A DNA stretch of 64,000 nt from an uncultured Gammaproteobacteria bacterium (lineage in GTDB: Bacteria > Pseudomonadota > Gammaproteobacteria > HyVt-429), in contig CAMYOD010000018.1 in NCBI GenBank assembly GCA_947259975.1, positions 1 through 64,000 on the forward strand, written 5' to 3'. The position numbers and the translations under genes were made by a program. Of this stretch, positions 7,266 to 15,912 are shown in pieces; position 1 is the first letter of the stretch, and every line of letters starts with the position of its first letter. Below the pieces are notes generated by a model that saw only the letters and a list, made by a program, of their open reading frames with translations, had not been told where the DNA came from and ran no database searches.

Positions 7266-8501
7266 ATGCTTAGCGCGCCGGAGCGGGTGTCGGGCCGCGA
7301 AATCTTCGTGGGCCGCCAGCCGATCTACAATCGGGATCTCGATGTCATTGCCTACGAGCTGCTGTACCGCGGCGGCGACGTGGAGCATGCGCGAATCACC
7401 CACCACGACCACGCCACCCATCAAGTCATCGAAAACAGCGTCATCGAGATCGGTCTCGAGCATGTCTCCGGGCACGTGCCGGCGTTTTTCAATGTCAGCC
7501 GTGAATTCATCCTGGGCGACTATCCGCTGCCGCCGAGCAGCGTCGGTGTCGGTATCGAGTTGCTCGAGGACATGCCGGTGGACCAGACGTTGGTGGATGC
7601 GGTACGTCGACTGTCGCGCCAGGGCTACACGATCCTGTTGGACGATTTCATTTTTCACGACAGCCTGAAGCCGCTGGTCGACCTCGCCGATATCATCAAG
7701 ATCGACGTGCTCGCCATGGATCAGGCCACCACCCGTGAGCATGTGGAGGTGCTGGGTACCTATCCGGCGAAACTGCTGGCGGAGAAGGTCGAGAACCCGG
7801 AATGTTTCGAGTACTGCAAGGAACTGGGTTTCGACTATTTTCAGGGCTTCTTTTTCTGTAAACCGAAGATTATCAAGGGCCGTCGGACCCCGGTAGATAC
7901 ACTCACGATTCTGGATCTGCTGGCACAACTGCATGCGCCGGGGATGGATGCGGACGCGCTGGTGGCGGTGATCGACCGGGATGTGGGGCTGCGCTTCGGT
8001 TTGTTGCGTTTATTGAACTCGGAGCATTTTCACCCCGCCGCGACGCTCGATTCCATCGCTCAGGCCGTGACGACGCTTGGCGAAGCCGCGGTGCGCAATT
8101 GGGCGAGCGTCCTCGCTTTATCGCGTATCGGCGGTAAGCCGGAGCAACTGCTGGTGACCGCGATCGTGCGCGGCAAGATGTGCGAGCAACTGGCCGTGGA
8201 TGCCGGCGCGGCGCAGACCGAGGCACACTTTCTGACCGGTGTCTGCTCGCTGCTCGACGCCATGCTGGATCAAGCCTTACCCGAGGTGGTGAGCAGCCTG
8301 GTGTTGCCGGCGGCGGTCGAGCGCGGCGCGGTGGAACACGCCGGACCCTGCGGCGATGCCCTGGTCTGTGCGTTGGCCTACGAACGCGGCGACTGGGGCC
8401 ATGTCACATACCATGATCTACACCGCGACACGATCACCGACAGCTATCTGCAGGCGGTGGATTGGGCCGATGATGTGGCGGTGCTGTTGCACAGCGCGTG
8501 A
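7266..8501 (+). CDS. EAL-HDOD domain protein (YuxH/CdgJ type)
   Basis: 411 residues from ATG 7266 with GGAGG upstream; an upstream ATG at 7224 has no such site. Residues 10-210 form an EAL domain: FVGRQPIYNRDLDVIAYELLYRG replaces the classical EAL triplet by ELL but keeps the Glu, and FNVS, ELLE, LDDF, IKID, AEKVE and QGFFF keep most metal-binding positions. The rest is a HDOD domain (GLRFGLLRLLNSEHF, LGEAAVRNW, AIVRGKMCEQLA). Such proteins act in c-di-GMP dependent control of motility and surface behaviour and are often enzymatically weak. It follows the diguanylate cyclase gene by 109 bases on the same strand. Whether it hydrolyses c-di-GMP cannot be judged by eye. Confidence 0.88.
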   Translation: MLSAPERVSGREIFVGRQPIYNRDLDVIAYELLYRGGDVEHARITHHDHATHQVIENSVIEIGLEHVSGHVPAFFNVSREFILGDYPLPPSSVGVGIELLEDMPVDQTLVDAVRRLSRQGYTILLDDFIFHDSLKPLVDLADIIKIDVLAMDQATTREHVEVLGTYPAKLLAEKVENPECFEYCKELGFDYFQGFFFCKPKIIKGRRTPVDTLTILDLLAQLHAPGMDADALVAVIDRDVGLRFGLLRLLNSEHFHPAATLDSIAQAVTTLGEAAVRNWASVLALSRIGGKPEQLLVTAIVRGKMCEQLAVDAGAAQTEAHFLTGVCSLLDAMLDQALPEVVSSLVLPAAVERGAVEHAGPCGDALVCALAYERGDWGHVTYHDLHRDTITDSYLQAVDWADDVAVLLHSA

Positions 8502-8522
8502 AACGCAGGGCGGCGGGGTACA

Positions 8523-9875
8523 TTAACGCAAGGTAACCAATTCCTCCGCCGCGGTCGGGTGTATCGCCACCGTGTTGTCGAGGTCGGATTTGTACGCGCC
8601 CATTTTCACCGCCACCGCGAATCCCTGGATGATCTCGTCGGCCGCATCGCCGATCACATGACAGCCGACCACCTTGTCCTTTTCGCCCGCGGTAATCAAT
8701 TTCACCACGGTCGGTGACCGGTGGCTGGTGACGGCATAGAACATGTTGGTGAAGCGCGATTGATAAACCTTCACGGCGGACTCGCCATACATGTCGTGGG
8801 CCTCGTCCTCCGTCAGGCCCACGGTGCCGATAGGCGGATGGCTGAACACCACCGAGGGTATGGTTTCATAATCGAGGTGCGCTTCGGCCTGGCCGCCGAA
8901 CACCCGATCGGCGAGCCGCCGACCGGCGGCGATGGCCACCGGGGTCAGGGCCTTGCGACCGGTCACGTCGCCCACCGCATAGATACCCTCGACACTGGTA
9001 TTCTGCAGGCCGTCGGTGACGATGAAGCCACGCGGGTCGATCTCGACGCCGGCGCGGTCGAGATGCAGCCCATCGGTCATGGGGCGCCGGCCCACGGCCC
9101 AGATCGCATTGTCGAACCCACTCATGCGCTCACCGCTCTGGCTGACCAGGGTCAGCTGCCCGGCATCGTCCTGCGCCAGGCGGGCCAGGTGCACGCAGGT
9201 GAGAATATTGATACCGGCGTTTTGCATTTCCTCCAGCAACGTCTCGCGCAAGGTGGCGTCGAAACCGCGCAGGAACACTTCACCACGTAACAAAAGGGTC
9301 ACTTCGGAGCCCAGAGCGGCAAGCACGCCGGCAAACTCGACCGCGATATAGCCGCCACCGATGACCACCACCCGTTTTGGTTGCGATTCCAGTTCGAAAA
9401 AGCCATCGCTGGTAATGCCGAGTTCGGCGCCGGGCAGGTCCGGCACCACTGGCGTGCCGCCGGTGGCGATAAGGATATTTTCGCTGTGGTAGTCCTGGCC
9501 GTTGACGATCACTGTACGGGGATCCTTGAACACCGCGGTGCCGGTGATCTCGGTGACGTCCGACACATCCAGGTTGCGGTGGTAGATATCGTTCAGGCGT
9601 TCGATATAGGCATCGCGGGCGCGTTTGATGGTGGCCCAATGGAACTCGCCGGGGGTGAAATCGAAGCCGTACTCCGGCGCGTGACGCATGATCTCGGCGA
9701 CATGCGCCGTGTTCCACATGACCTTTTTCGGCACACAGCCGACATTGACGCAGGTTCCACCGATGCGGCCGGTCTCGATCAGTGCCGTTTTTGCGCCATA
9801 GGCGGCTGCGCGACGGGCGCTGGCCATACCGCCACTGCCGCCGCCGATGACGAGGAAATCAAATCTTTCAGTCAT
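8523..9875 (-). CDS. gorA: Glutathione-disulfide reductase
   Basis: 450 residues, the family length. It reduces glutathione disulfide with NADPH in the cytosol. The FAD-binding [14 protein letters not shown] lies at residues 11-24, the redox-active pair in [13 protein letters not shown] at Cys42 and Cys47, the NAD(P)-binding [11 protein letters not shown] in the middle, the second FAD motif [12 protein letters not shown], and the C-terminal HPTAAEE with the catalytic His near 439. The GTCVNVGC spacing and VPKKVMW fit glutathione reductase better than lipoamide or mercuric reductase. It converges with the EAL-HDOD gene (21 bases between the stops) and is divergent from a glutaredoxin-like gene that would use the same redox pool. 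Confidence 0.93.
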   Translation of the reverse strand: MTERFDFLVIGGGSGGMASARRAAAYGAKTALIETGRIGGTCVNVGCVPKKVMWNTAHVAEIMRHAPEYGFDFTPGEFHWATIKRARDAYIERLNDIYHRNLDVSDVTEITGTAVFKDPRTVIVNGQDYHSENILIATGGTPVVPDLPGAELGITSDGFFELESQPKRVVVIGGGYIAVEFAGVLAALGSEVTLLLRGEVFLRGFDATLRETLLEEMQNAGINILTCVHLARLAQDDAGQLTLVSQSGERMSGFDNAIWAVGRRPMTDGLHLDRAGVEIDPRGFIVTDGLQNTSVEGIYAVGDVTGRKALTPVAIAAGRRLADRVFGGQAEAHLDYETIPSVVFSHPPIGTVGLTEDEAHDMYGESAVKVYQSRFTNMFYAVTSHRSPTVVKLITAGEKDKVVGCHVIGDAADEIIQGFAVAVKMGAYKSDLDNTVAIHPTAAEELVTLR

Positions 9876-10010
9876 GATTCATGGTTGCCTCCGCTACAGC
9901 CAGGCCGCTGATCCGGCCCGCACAGGCCCTCTGAACGGATTTGCTGGCACCGTGCGGGACGCTGGTTATCGCGCAATGGTAGCAGACAGGCCGGCAAATG
10001 GACTTTGCCC

Positions 10011-10039
10011 CTGTCGTGGCGCGCAGATCGATATATAAT
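10011..10039 (+). promoter_or_regulatory. Candidate sigma-70 promoter of the glutaredoxin-like gene
   Basis: A perfect TATAAT lies at 10034-10039. Seventeen bases upstream is CTGTCG (10011-10016), a weak -35 box. Transcription would start near 10046, about 38 bases before the ATG at 10084, which has a GAGG ribosome binding site. Confidence 0.4.
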
Positions 10040-10083
10040 TTAGCCATTGGCGTTGCGCGCAGCGTCCACCCGAGGATTAAGCA

Positions 10084-10581
10084 ATGAAGCACTCGATAAG
10101 AATCATGGCGGCGGTTTTTCTCGCTTGTTCGGTAACGCTGGTGTCTGCGGAGAAGGCCTACAAATGGGTCGATAAGGACGGCAAGGTGACCTATCAGGAT
10201 CAGCCGCCCCCCAGTGGTGCGCAGAATGTAGAGGAAAAGGAGATCGAAAGCGCCAGCGCGGCAGCGGCGCCCGGCGCCGAGGCAGCGGCCGCACGTTTTC
10301 CGGTCACCCTGTACAGCGCCCCCGACTGCCAGGCTTGCGATATGGTCCGTGACTATCTCAACAAGCGGGGTACGCCGTTTACCGAGAAGGATGTCGCGCA
10401 GGACGTGGACAATCAAGTGGAGATGCAGCAGCGCGTGGGCTCGTTGACGGTGCCCACGATTACCGTCGGCGAGAAGATCATGAAGGGTTATATGCAGTCC
10501 TTGCTCGAGGGTGAACTCGATCAGGCAGGTTACCCGTCCCCTGCGCCCGAGGAAGCCGCGGAGACCGCTACGGCCCAGTGA
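10084..10581 (+). CDS. Secreted DUF4124-glutaredoxin fusion protein
   Basis: 165 residues. Residues 1-22 are a signal peptide ending in VSA. Next comes a DUF4124 segment (KAYKWVDKDGKVTYQDQPPP, 25-43), then an Ala/Glu linker, then a glutaredoxin-like domain from about residue 71 (FPVTLYSAPDCQACDMVRDYLNKRG) with the redox pair CQAC at 82-85 and the cis-proline motif TVPTITVG near 122-129. An acidic, Ala-rich tail follows. The signal peptide places a dithiol glutaredoxin fold in the periplasm, where it would act as a thiol redox protein rather than with cytosolic glutathione. It is divergent from gorA. The substrate is unknown. Confidence 0.85.
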   Translation: MKHSIRIMAAVFLACSVTLVSAEKAYKWVDKDGKVTYQDQPPPSGAQNVEEKEIESASAAAAPGAEAAAARFPVTLYSAPDCQACDMVRDYLNKRGTPFTEKDVAQDVDNQVEMQQRVGSLTVPTITVGEKIMKGYMQSLLEGELDQAGYPSPAPEEAAETATAQ

Positions 10582-10667
10582 TAGCGATTGCCTCGACGCA
10601 GACGTCACCCCGGTTATTGTTCATCGTGCCCATTATTCGACGACACCCTGATTCGTGAGTCCCGCGC

Positions 10668-11435
10668 GTGCGCGTTGCGACCTGGAACGTTAACTCCCTG
10701 CGTGTACGTCTGCCCCAGGTCATCGACTGGTTGCAGCAGCAGACCCCGGACGTGTTGTGTCTGCAGGAAACCAAGCTCGTCGATGCCGACTTTCCTGTGG
10801 ACGATATACGTGCCGCCGGTTACGAGGTCGCGTACACAGGTCAGAAGACCTACAACGGGGTCGCCATGCTGGCTAAGGCACCGTTGCAGGATACCGTGGC
10901 CGCCCTGCCCGGGTGGGACGATCCGCAGCAACGGTTCCTTGCCGCCACCGTATGCGATATACGCGTGGTGAATGTGTATATTCCCAACGGCGCCGAAGTC
11001 GGCTCGGAAAAATTCGTCTATAAGCTTGACTGGCTGCAGGCTTTGAACGATTTTCTAAATGACGAATTGCAGAAGTATAAAAATCTGATCTTGTTGGGTG
11101 ATTTTAATATCGCGCCGGAGTCGCGGGATGTATATGATCCCGAGCTGCTCGAGGACTCGATCCTGTGCAGTGCACCGGAACGGACGGCTTTTCAGGAGCT
11201 GTTGAAACTCGGGCTGCGGGATGTGTTTCGGCGTTTCGACCAGGCGCCGCAGAGCTTCAGTTGGTGGGACTACCGCGCCGCGGCCTTCCGCCGCAATCGG
11301 GGGCTGCGCATAGACCATATTCTTTGTAGCGATTCGTTATATGATGCCTGCCGTGCCTGTGTAATCGATAAGAAACCGCGCGGGCTCGAGCGTCCCTCGG
11401 ATCACGCACCGGTGCTGGCGGATTTTAATGATTGA
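10668..11435 (+). CDS. xth: Exodeoxyribonuclease III (AP endonuclease)
   Basis: 255 residues from a GTG start. It belongs to the EEP nuclease family, which cleaves at abasic sites and degrades 3' ends in DNA base excision repair. Seen: RVATWNVNSLRVRL with Asn at 7, CLQETKL with metal ligand Glu34, YNGVAMLAK, the GDFNIAPES motif near 147-155 and the C-terminal SDHAPVLADF with the catalytic His. The family's QSFSWWDYR motif is present, which favours ExoIII over other EEP members. The preceding 86 bases carry no other gene. The next gene (cNMP-binding/rhodanese) starts 35 bases after the stop. Confidence 0.93.
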   Translation: MRVATWNVNSLRVRLPQVIDWLQQQTPDVLCLQETKLVDADFPVDDIRAAGYEVAYTGQKTYNGVAMLAKAPLQDTVAALPGWDDPQQRFLAATVCDIRVVNVYIPNGAEVGSEKFVYKLDWLQALNDFLNDELQKYKNLILLGDFNIAPESRDVYDPELLEDSILCSAPERTAFQELLKLGLRDVFRRFDQAPQSFSWWDYRAAAFRRNRGLRIDHILCSDSLYDACRACVIDKKPRGLERPSDHAPVLADFND

Positions 11436-11470
11436 TTGTCGTGTGGGCGTAGCAATACCTTGTATATGAG

Positions 11471-12556
11471 ATGAACGACGACGATATCGAAATTAATGCA
11501 GAAACGATCGGCAGCCTGGTGCCGATCGGGTCGCTGTCAAAGGAAGGCATGCAGGAGGCCATCAACGGCATGACCCTCGAGCGCCTGCATTCCGGGCGCA
11601 TACTGTTTCGCCGCGGCGATACGGACGAGGATACCGTCTACCTGCTGTCCGGCACCGTGCAGCTCACCGCCGCCGATCAGCAGACACGTTCCGTTACCGG
11701 TGGCGAAGATGCGGCGCAGTACGCGCTCGCCAACCTGAAACCGCGCCGTTATACCGCCAAGGCCACGACCGATATCGTTGTTGCGCGCATGAACAGCACA
11801 CTGCTGGATGAACTCATCGGCTGGGATCAGGTCGTCAAGAATCAAGGCGAAAGCTACGAGGTACGCGATCTGGGCCGCGCCGAGGAGGGCGCCGATCTGT
11901 CGGACACCGCATGGATGATGATGCTCATGCGCTACAACGTGTTCCGCAATCTACCCACCGCCAACCTGCACATGCTCTTCAATTGTATCGAGCGGGCGGC
12001 GGTCAAAGGCGGTGACATTATCATTCGCCAGGGCGATGAGGGCGATTTTTACTACATCCTGCTCGAAGGCCGCGCCCTGGTCAGTCGCAAGGATTCAGAG
12101 GACTGGAAGACCGTCACCCTGGCGACCCTGAAAGAGGGTGACAGTTTCGGCGAAGAGGCCCTGCTGTCGGGTCAGCCGCGCAATGCCACCGTGAGCATGT
12201 TGACCGACGGTGAGTTGTTGCGGCTGGCGAAGGCCGATTTCGTCAGACTCCTGCAAGAGCCGCTGGTAAAACGGGTCTCACCGAAGGAGGCGGCGGCGAT
12301 GGTGAAATCGGGTGCCAGTATGGTCGATGTGCGCCTGGAGCGGGAATATCAGCACAGTGCACTGAAGGATAGTATCAATATCCCGTTGTATCTCCTGCGC
12401 CTGCGCCTTTCCAAGCTCGACTCGAAACGACCCTACATCCTGTATTGCGACAACGAAAAGCGCAGCATGGCGGCGGCGTTTGTAATGAGTGAGCACGGCC
12501 TCAAGACCTTTGTGCTCGATGGCGGTTTGATCAAATACAAGCGCGGGCACGACTGA
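11471..12556 (+). CDS. Double cyclic-nucleotide-binding domain protein with C-terminal rhodanese
   Basis: 361 residues, no membrane segment. A first cNMP-binding-like domain covers about residues 20-130 (LHSGRILFRRGDTDEDTVYLLSGTVQL); it lacks the phosphate cassette and may be structural. A second, better one covers about 150-270 (GGDIIIRQGDEGDFYYILLEGRALV, then GDSFGEEALLSGQPRNATV, the phosphate-binding cassette with the key Glu and Arg). The last 80 residues are a rhodanese fold (AAAMVKSGASMVDVRLEREY) with active Cys in YCDNEKRS. There is no DNA-binding helix, so it is not a Crp-type regulator. Coupling nucleotide sensing to sulfur transfer is inference. It is the last plus-strand gene before the convergent prmC. 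Confidence 0.85.
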   Translation: MNDDDIEINAETIGSLVPIGSLSKEGMQEAINGMTLERLHSGRILFRRGDTDEDTVYLLSGTVQLTAADQQTRSVTGGEDAAQYALANLKPRRYTAKATTDIVVARMNSTLLDELIGWDQVVKNQGESYEVRDLGRAEEGADLSDTAWMMMLMRYNVFRNLPTANLHMLFNCIERAAVKGGDIIIRQGDEGDFYYILLEGRALVSRKDSEDWKTVTLATLKEGDSFGEEALLSGQPRNATVSMLTDGELLRLAKADFVRLLQEPLVKRVSPKEAAAMVKSGASMVDVRLEREYQHSALKDSINIPLYLLRLRLSKLDSKRPYILYCDNEKRSMAAAFVMSEHGLKTFVLDGGLIKYKRGHD

Positions 12557-12572
12557 GCGGGCGACGCACGCG

Positions 12573-13442
12573 TCAGTCTACCGTCTTGCCGGCTTGGCCC
12601 ACGCATACCCGCGACTGGCCGGCGGTGTCGTCGTAGAGCCGGGCGGCGAATCCACGTTTGCCCATGAGTTCGAGCACCGCCGGCCCCTGATCCCAGCCGA
12701 TTTCCACGAGTAACCATCCCGGCTCGCGGAGGTGACGCGGTGCCGCGCCAACGATGACGCGTATCGCATCGAGACCGTCGCGGCCGGCGACCAGCGCAGC
12801 ACGGGGTTCGAAACGCACATCCCCGGTCTCCAGGTGCGGGTCGCCGGCGCACACATAGGGGGGATTGGAGACGATCATGTCGAAGGATCGGTCCGCCAAT
12901 GTCTCGAACCATGCACCGTGCACAAAACCGATGTTGTTCAGCCCGAGGCGGTTAGCATTCTCCCGCGCAATACGTAAGGCGGCCGGCGAAATATCGGTCG
13001 CCAGGATGTCGCACTGCGGACGTTCCCTGGCCAGGGCGCAGGCGATGGCGCCGCAGCCGGTGCCCAGATCGGCGATCCGCCAGGCGGCATCCGCGGGAAT
13101 TCGCGCCAGCGCCTGTTCCACCAGCAGCTCGGTCTCGGGTCGCGGGATCAGGGTCGCGCGGGAGACCTTGAGGGGCAGGGACCAGAATTCTCGTGTCTGT
13201 GTGATATGCGCGATGGGCTCGCCACGGCGGCGGCGCGTCAACAGTGCGCTGAACATTTCCTGCTGCGCGTGCGTCAGCAATCGATCGTCGTGGGCGATCA
13301 TTTGCGCGCGGGAAATCCCCATGACGTGACGCAGCAGAATCTCGGCGTCGAGTTGTGCCGTCGGCGACACGGGCGTCAGGGTGCGCGCGGCGTCGGCGAG
13401 GGCGTGGCGTATGGCCATGACTGCGGCTGACCGCGCGCTCAT
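12573..13442 (-). CDS. prmC: Release factor glutamine methyltransferase
   Basis: 289 residues. It methylates the Gln of the GGQ motif in release factors RF1 and RF2. Seen: an N-terminal helical domain, RPETE at 101-105, the SAM motif DLGTGCG at 125-131, and the catalytic NPPY at 193-196 that flips the target Gln. The start ATG overlaps the stop of prfA (ATGA), so it is translationally coupled to its own substrate. The stop lies 17 bases from that of the convergent cNMP/rhodanese gene. Confidence 0.95.
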   Translation of the reverse strand: MSARSAAVMAIRHALADAARTLTPVSPTAQLDAEILLRHVMGISRAQMIAHDDRLLTHAQQEMFSALLTRRRRGEPIAHITQTREFWSLPLKVSRATLIPRPETELLVEQALARIPADAAWRIADLGTGCGAIACALARERPQCDILATDISPAALRIARENANRLGLNNIGFVHGAWFETLADRSFDMIVSNPPYVCAGDPHLETGDVRFEPRAALVAGRDGLDAIRVIVGAAPRHLREPGWLLVEIGWDQGPAVLELMGKRGFAARLYDDTAGQSRVCVGQAGKTVD

Positions 13443-14524
13443 ACTTCGCCCAGGGCGGCCAGCTGGTCCGCCTGGTGCTCCGCGCTCAAGGGGTCTATCA
13501 CGTGATCCAACTCACCGGCCAGCACCTCACTGAGTTTATAAAGTGTCAGGTTGATCCGGTGGTCGGTGACGCGGCCCTGGGGAAAATTGTAGGTGCGTAT
13601 ACGCTCGGAGCGATCGCCGCTGCCGATGAGATCGCGGCGCGCGCTCGCCTCTTCCTCCTGTTGTGCACGAATCTCCTGCTCCAGCAGGCGCGAGCGCAGC
13701 ACCGACATCGCGCGCGCCTTGTTTTTGTGTTGCGAGCGTTCGTCCTGGCATTCCACCACGATGCCGGTAGGGAAGTGAGTGATGCGCACGGCAGAATCGG
13801 TGCGGTTGACATGCTGACCTCCGGCGCCGGATGCGCGGTAGGTGTCAATGCGCAGGTCGCCGCTGTTGATATCCACCGCGTCGACTTCGTCGGCTTCGGG
13901 CAGTATCGCCACGGTGCAGGCTGAGGTGTGAATCCGACCCTGGGTCTCGGTCTCCGGCACCCGCTGCACGCGGTGACCGCCGGATTCGAATTTCAATCGT
14001 GAATACGCGCCCGCACCCACGATGCGGGTAATGATTTCCTTGTAGCCCCCATATTCACCCGGATTGCTGCTGACCACCTCAACCGTCCAGCCGCGCTTCT
14101 CCGCGTACATGTTGTACATACGAAACAGGTCACCGGCGAACAGGGCGGCCTCATCACCGCCGGTGCCGGCACGAATCTCGAGAAAGATGTTGCGGTTGTC
14201 GTTGGGATCTTTCGGCAACAACAATTTGCGCAAGCTGTCCTCGTGCATGCCGAGTTGTTCCTTGAGGCCTTGTACTTCTTCCTGTGCCAGCTCACGCACC
14301 TCGACATCGGCATCCTGCAACATCAGTTCGGCGGCAGCGAGATCGGCGACGGTCTTCTGGTAGTGCTGGTACTCGGTGACCACCGGGCTCACTTCCGCAA
14401 GCTCCTTCGACAGGTCGCGAAAGCGGTTCTGGTCACCGATGACGCCGGGATCCGACAACAGACCATTAATCTCTTCCTGACGCTGGGCCAACTGGTCCAG
14501 CTTCATCTGCACCGAGGGCTTCAT
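13439..14524 (-). CDS. prfA: Peptide chain release factor 1
   Basis: 361 residues, as usual for RF1. It reads UAA and UAG stop codons on the ribosome. The codon-recognition tripeptide PET is at residues 190-192 (PxT type, which marks RF1 rather than RF2), and the peptidyl hydrolysis motif GGQ is at 235-237 in [15 protein letters not shown]. It lies two bases after the stop of hemA and overlaps prmC by four bases, so hemA-prfA-prmC is one transcription unit. Confidence 0.97.
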   Translation of the reverse strand: MKPSVQMKLDQLAQRQEEINGLLSDPGVIGDQNRFRDLSKELAEVSPVVTEYQHYQKTVADLAAAELMLQDADVEVRELAQEEVQGLKEQLGMHEDSLRKLLLPKDPNDNRNIFLEIRAGTGGDEAALFAGDLFRMYNMYAEKRGWTVEVVSSNPGEYGGYKEIITRIVGAGAYSRLKFESGGHRVQRVPETETQGRIHTSACTVAILPEADEVDAVDINSGDLRIDTYRASGAGGQHVNRTDSAVRITHFPTGIVVECQDERSQHKNKARAMSVLRSRLLEQEIRAQQEEEASARRDLIGSGDRSERIRTYNFPQGRVTDHRINLTLYKLSEVLAGELDHVIDPLSAEHQADQLAALGEV

Positions 14525-14526
14525 GG

Positions 14527-15783
14527 TTAGTCGTCGTCGAGGTCGAAAAGCCGGCGCGCGTTCTCCAGCAAGGTGTTGTCGCCTTCGTGATTAGCGCGCC
14601 GTAGCGCCGCGGTAGGTGAGTGCGTAATCTTGTTTGTCAGTGAACGTGCAAGATACTCGAGCACCTGTTCCGGCGACTGGCCACTTTTCAGCATCCGCTT
14701 GGCGCGGCGCAGCTCGAGCTCACGAATCTCCCGCGCGCTCGAGCGCAGGGCGCGGATCGTCGGCACGCCGTCAAGCGACTTGAGCCAGGCCATAAAATCG
14801 ACGACCTGGACATCGATGATCTTCTTCGCCTCTTCCGCGGCCTCCATGCGGGACTGCATGTTTTCCTGCACCACATCCTTTAGATCGTCAACGGTATAGA
14901 GGAAGACGTCGTTCAGCTTACCGACCTCGGATTCGATGTCGCGCGGGACCGCGATATCGACCATGAACATGGGGCGGTGCTTGCGAATCTTGAGTGCACG
15001 TTCGACGGCGCCCTTGCCGAGGATCGGCAATTGGCTGCCGGTGGACGAGATCACAATATCGGCGTCACTCAACCGCGTCGGCAGTTCCGCCAGGGCGATG
15101 GCTTCGCCGTCACAGACGTCGGCCAGCAGCTGCGCCCGCTCCACCGTCCGGTTGGCGACGATAATGTGACGCACGTTTTGTTCCTTTAGGTGGCGCGCCG
15201 CCAGCTCGATCATTTCGCCGGCACCGATCAACAGCACGGTCTGTTGGGTAATGTCATCGAAAATGCGTCGCGCAAGACTGACTGCGGCGAAGGCAACCGA
15301 CACCGCGCTGGCGCCGATCGCCGTATCGGTGCGGACCTGCTTGGCCACGGCGAAGGTGTGCTGGAACAGGCGATTGAGGATCTTGCCGGTGGCGCCGCTC
15401 TTGTGTGCCATAGCGAAGGCCTGTTTCATCTGGCCGAGGATCTGGGGTTCGCCGAGAATCATGGAGTCCAGGCCGGCGGCCACGCGGAAGGTATGTTCGA
15501 CGGCCTCGGCGTCCGTGTGCCGATAGAGGTGCGGTGTGACCAGATCCCGCGGTAGCCGCTTGAACTCGCAAAACCAGTCGATGGCGCGTTCGGGATCGGC
15601 GTGCTCCACGCCACAATAGAATTCGGTGCGATTGCAGGTCGACAGGATCGTCGCCTCGGCCACCGCATGCCGTGAGCGCATGTCGGTCAGCGCCCCCGGC
15701 AGCACCTCCGGCGCGATTGCGGCCTGCTCGCGGATATCCACGGGCGCGGTCTTGTGATTAATGCCAAAGCTGAAAAGGTGCAT
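14527..15783 (-). CDS. hemA: Glutamyl-tRNA reductase
   Basis: 418 residues. It reduces glutamyl-tRNA(Glu) to glutamate-1-semialdehyde, the first step of tetrapyrrole synthesis in the C5 pathway. The N-terminal [13 protein letters not shown] and STCNRTE with catalytic Cys50 are present, then the NADPH-binding domain ([17 protein letters not shown]), the DIVISSTGS motif and a C-terminal helical dimerisation domain. It is the first gene of the hemA-prfA-prmC unit. The 129 bases between its start and the stop of the upstream cstA-like gene would hold the promoter; no convincing box is seen. Confidence 0.96.
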   Translation of the reverse strand: MHLFSFGINHKTAPVDIREQAAIAPEVLPGALTDMRSRHAVAEATILSTCNRTEFYCGVEHADPERAIDWFCEFKRLPRDLVTPHLYRHTDAEAVEHTFRVAAGLDSMILGEPQILGQMKQAFAMAHKSGATGKILNRLFQHTFAVAKQVRTDTAIGASAVSVAFAAVSLARRIFDDITQQTVLLIGAGEMIELAARHLKEQNVRHIIVANRTVERAQLLADVCDGEAIALAELPTRLSDADIVISSTGSQLPILGKGAVERALKIRKHRPMFMVDIAVPRDIESEVGKLNDVFLYTVDDLKDVVQENMQSRMEAAEEAKKIIDVQVVDFMAWLKSLDGVPTIRALRSSAREIRELELRRAKRMLKSGQSPEQVLEYLARSLTNKITHSPTAALRRANHEGDNTLLENARRLFDLDDD

Positions 15784-15912
15784 GGGTCGTGGAGCTGTCG
15801 CCGGGTCATCGACATGAATTTTGCGGTTCGCCGCGGGCCTGTCAAGCGATGCGGCGGAGTCGGTGTGTTGCGCGCTATACCGGGCAGCCGATATCGAGGT
15901 CCGCGGGGCGGC

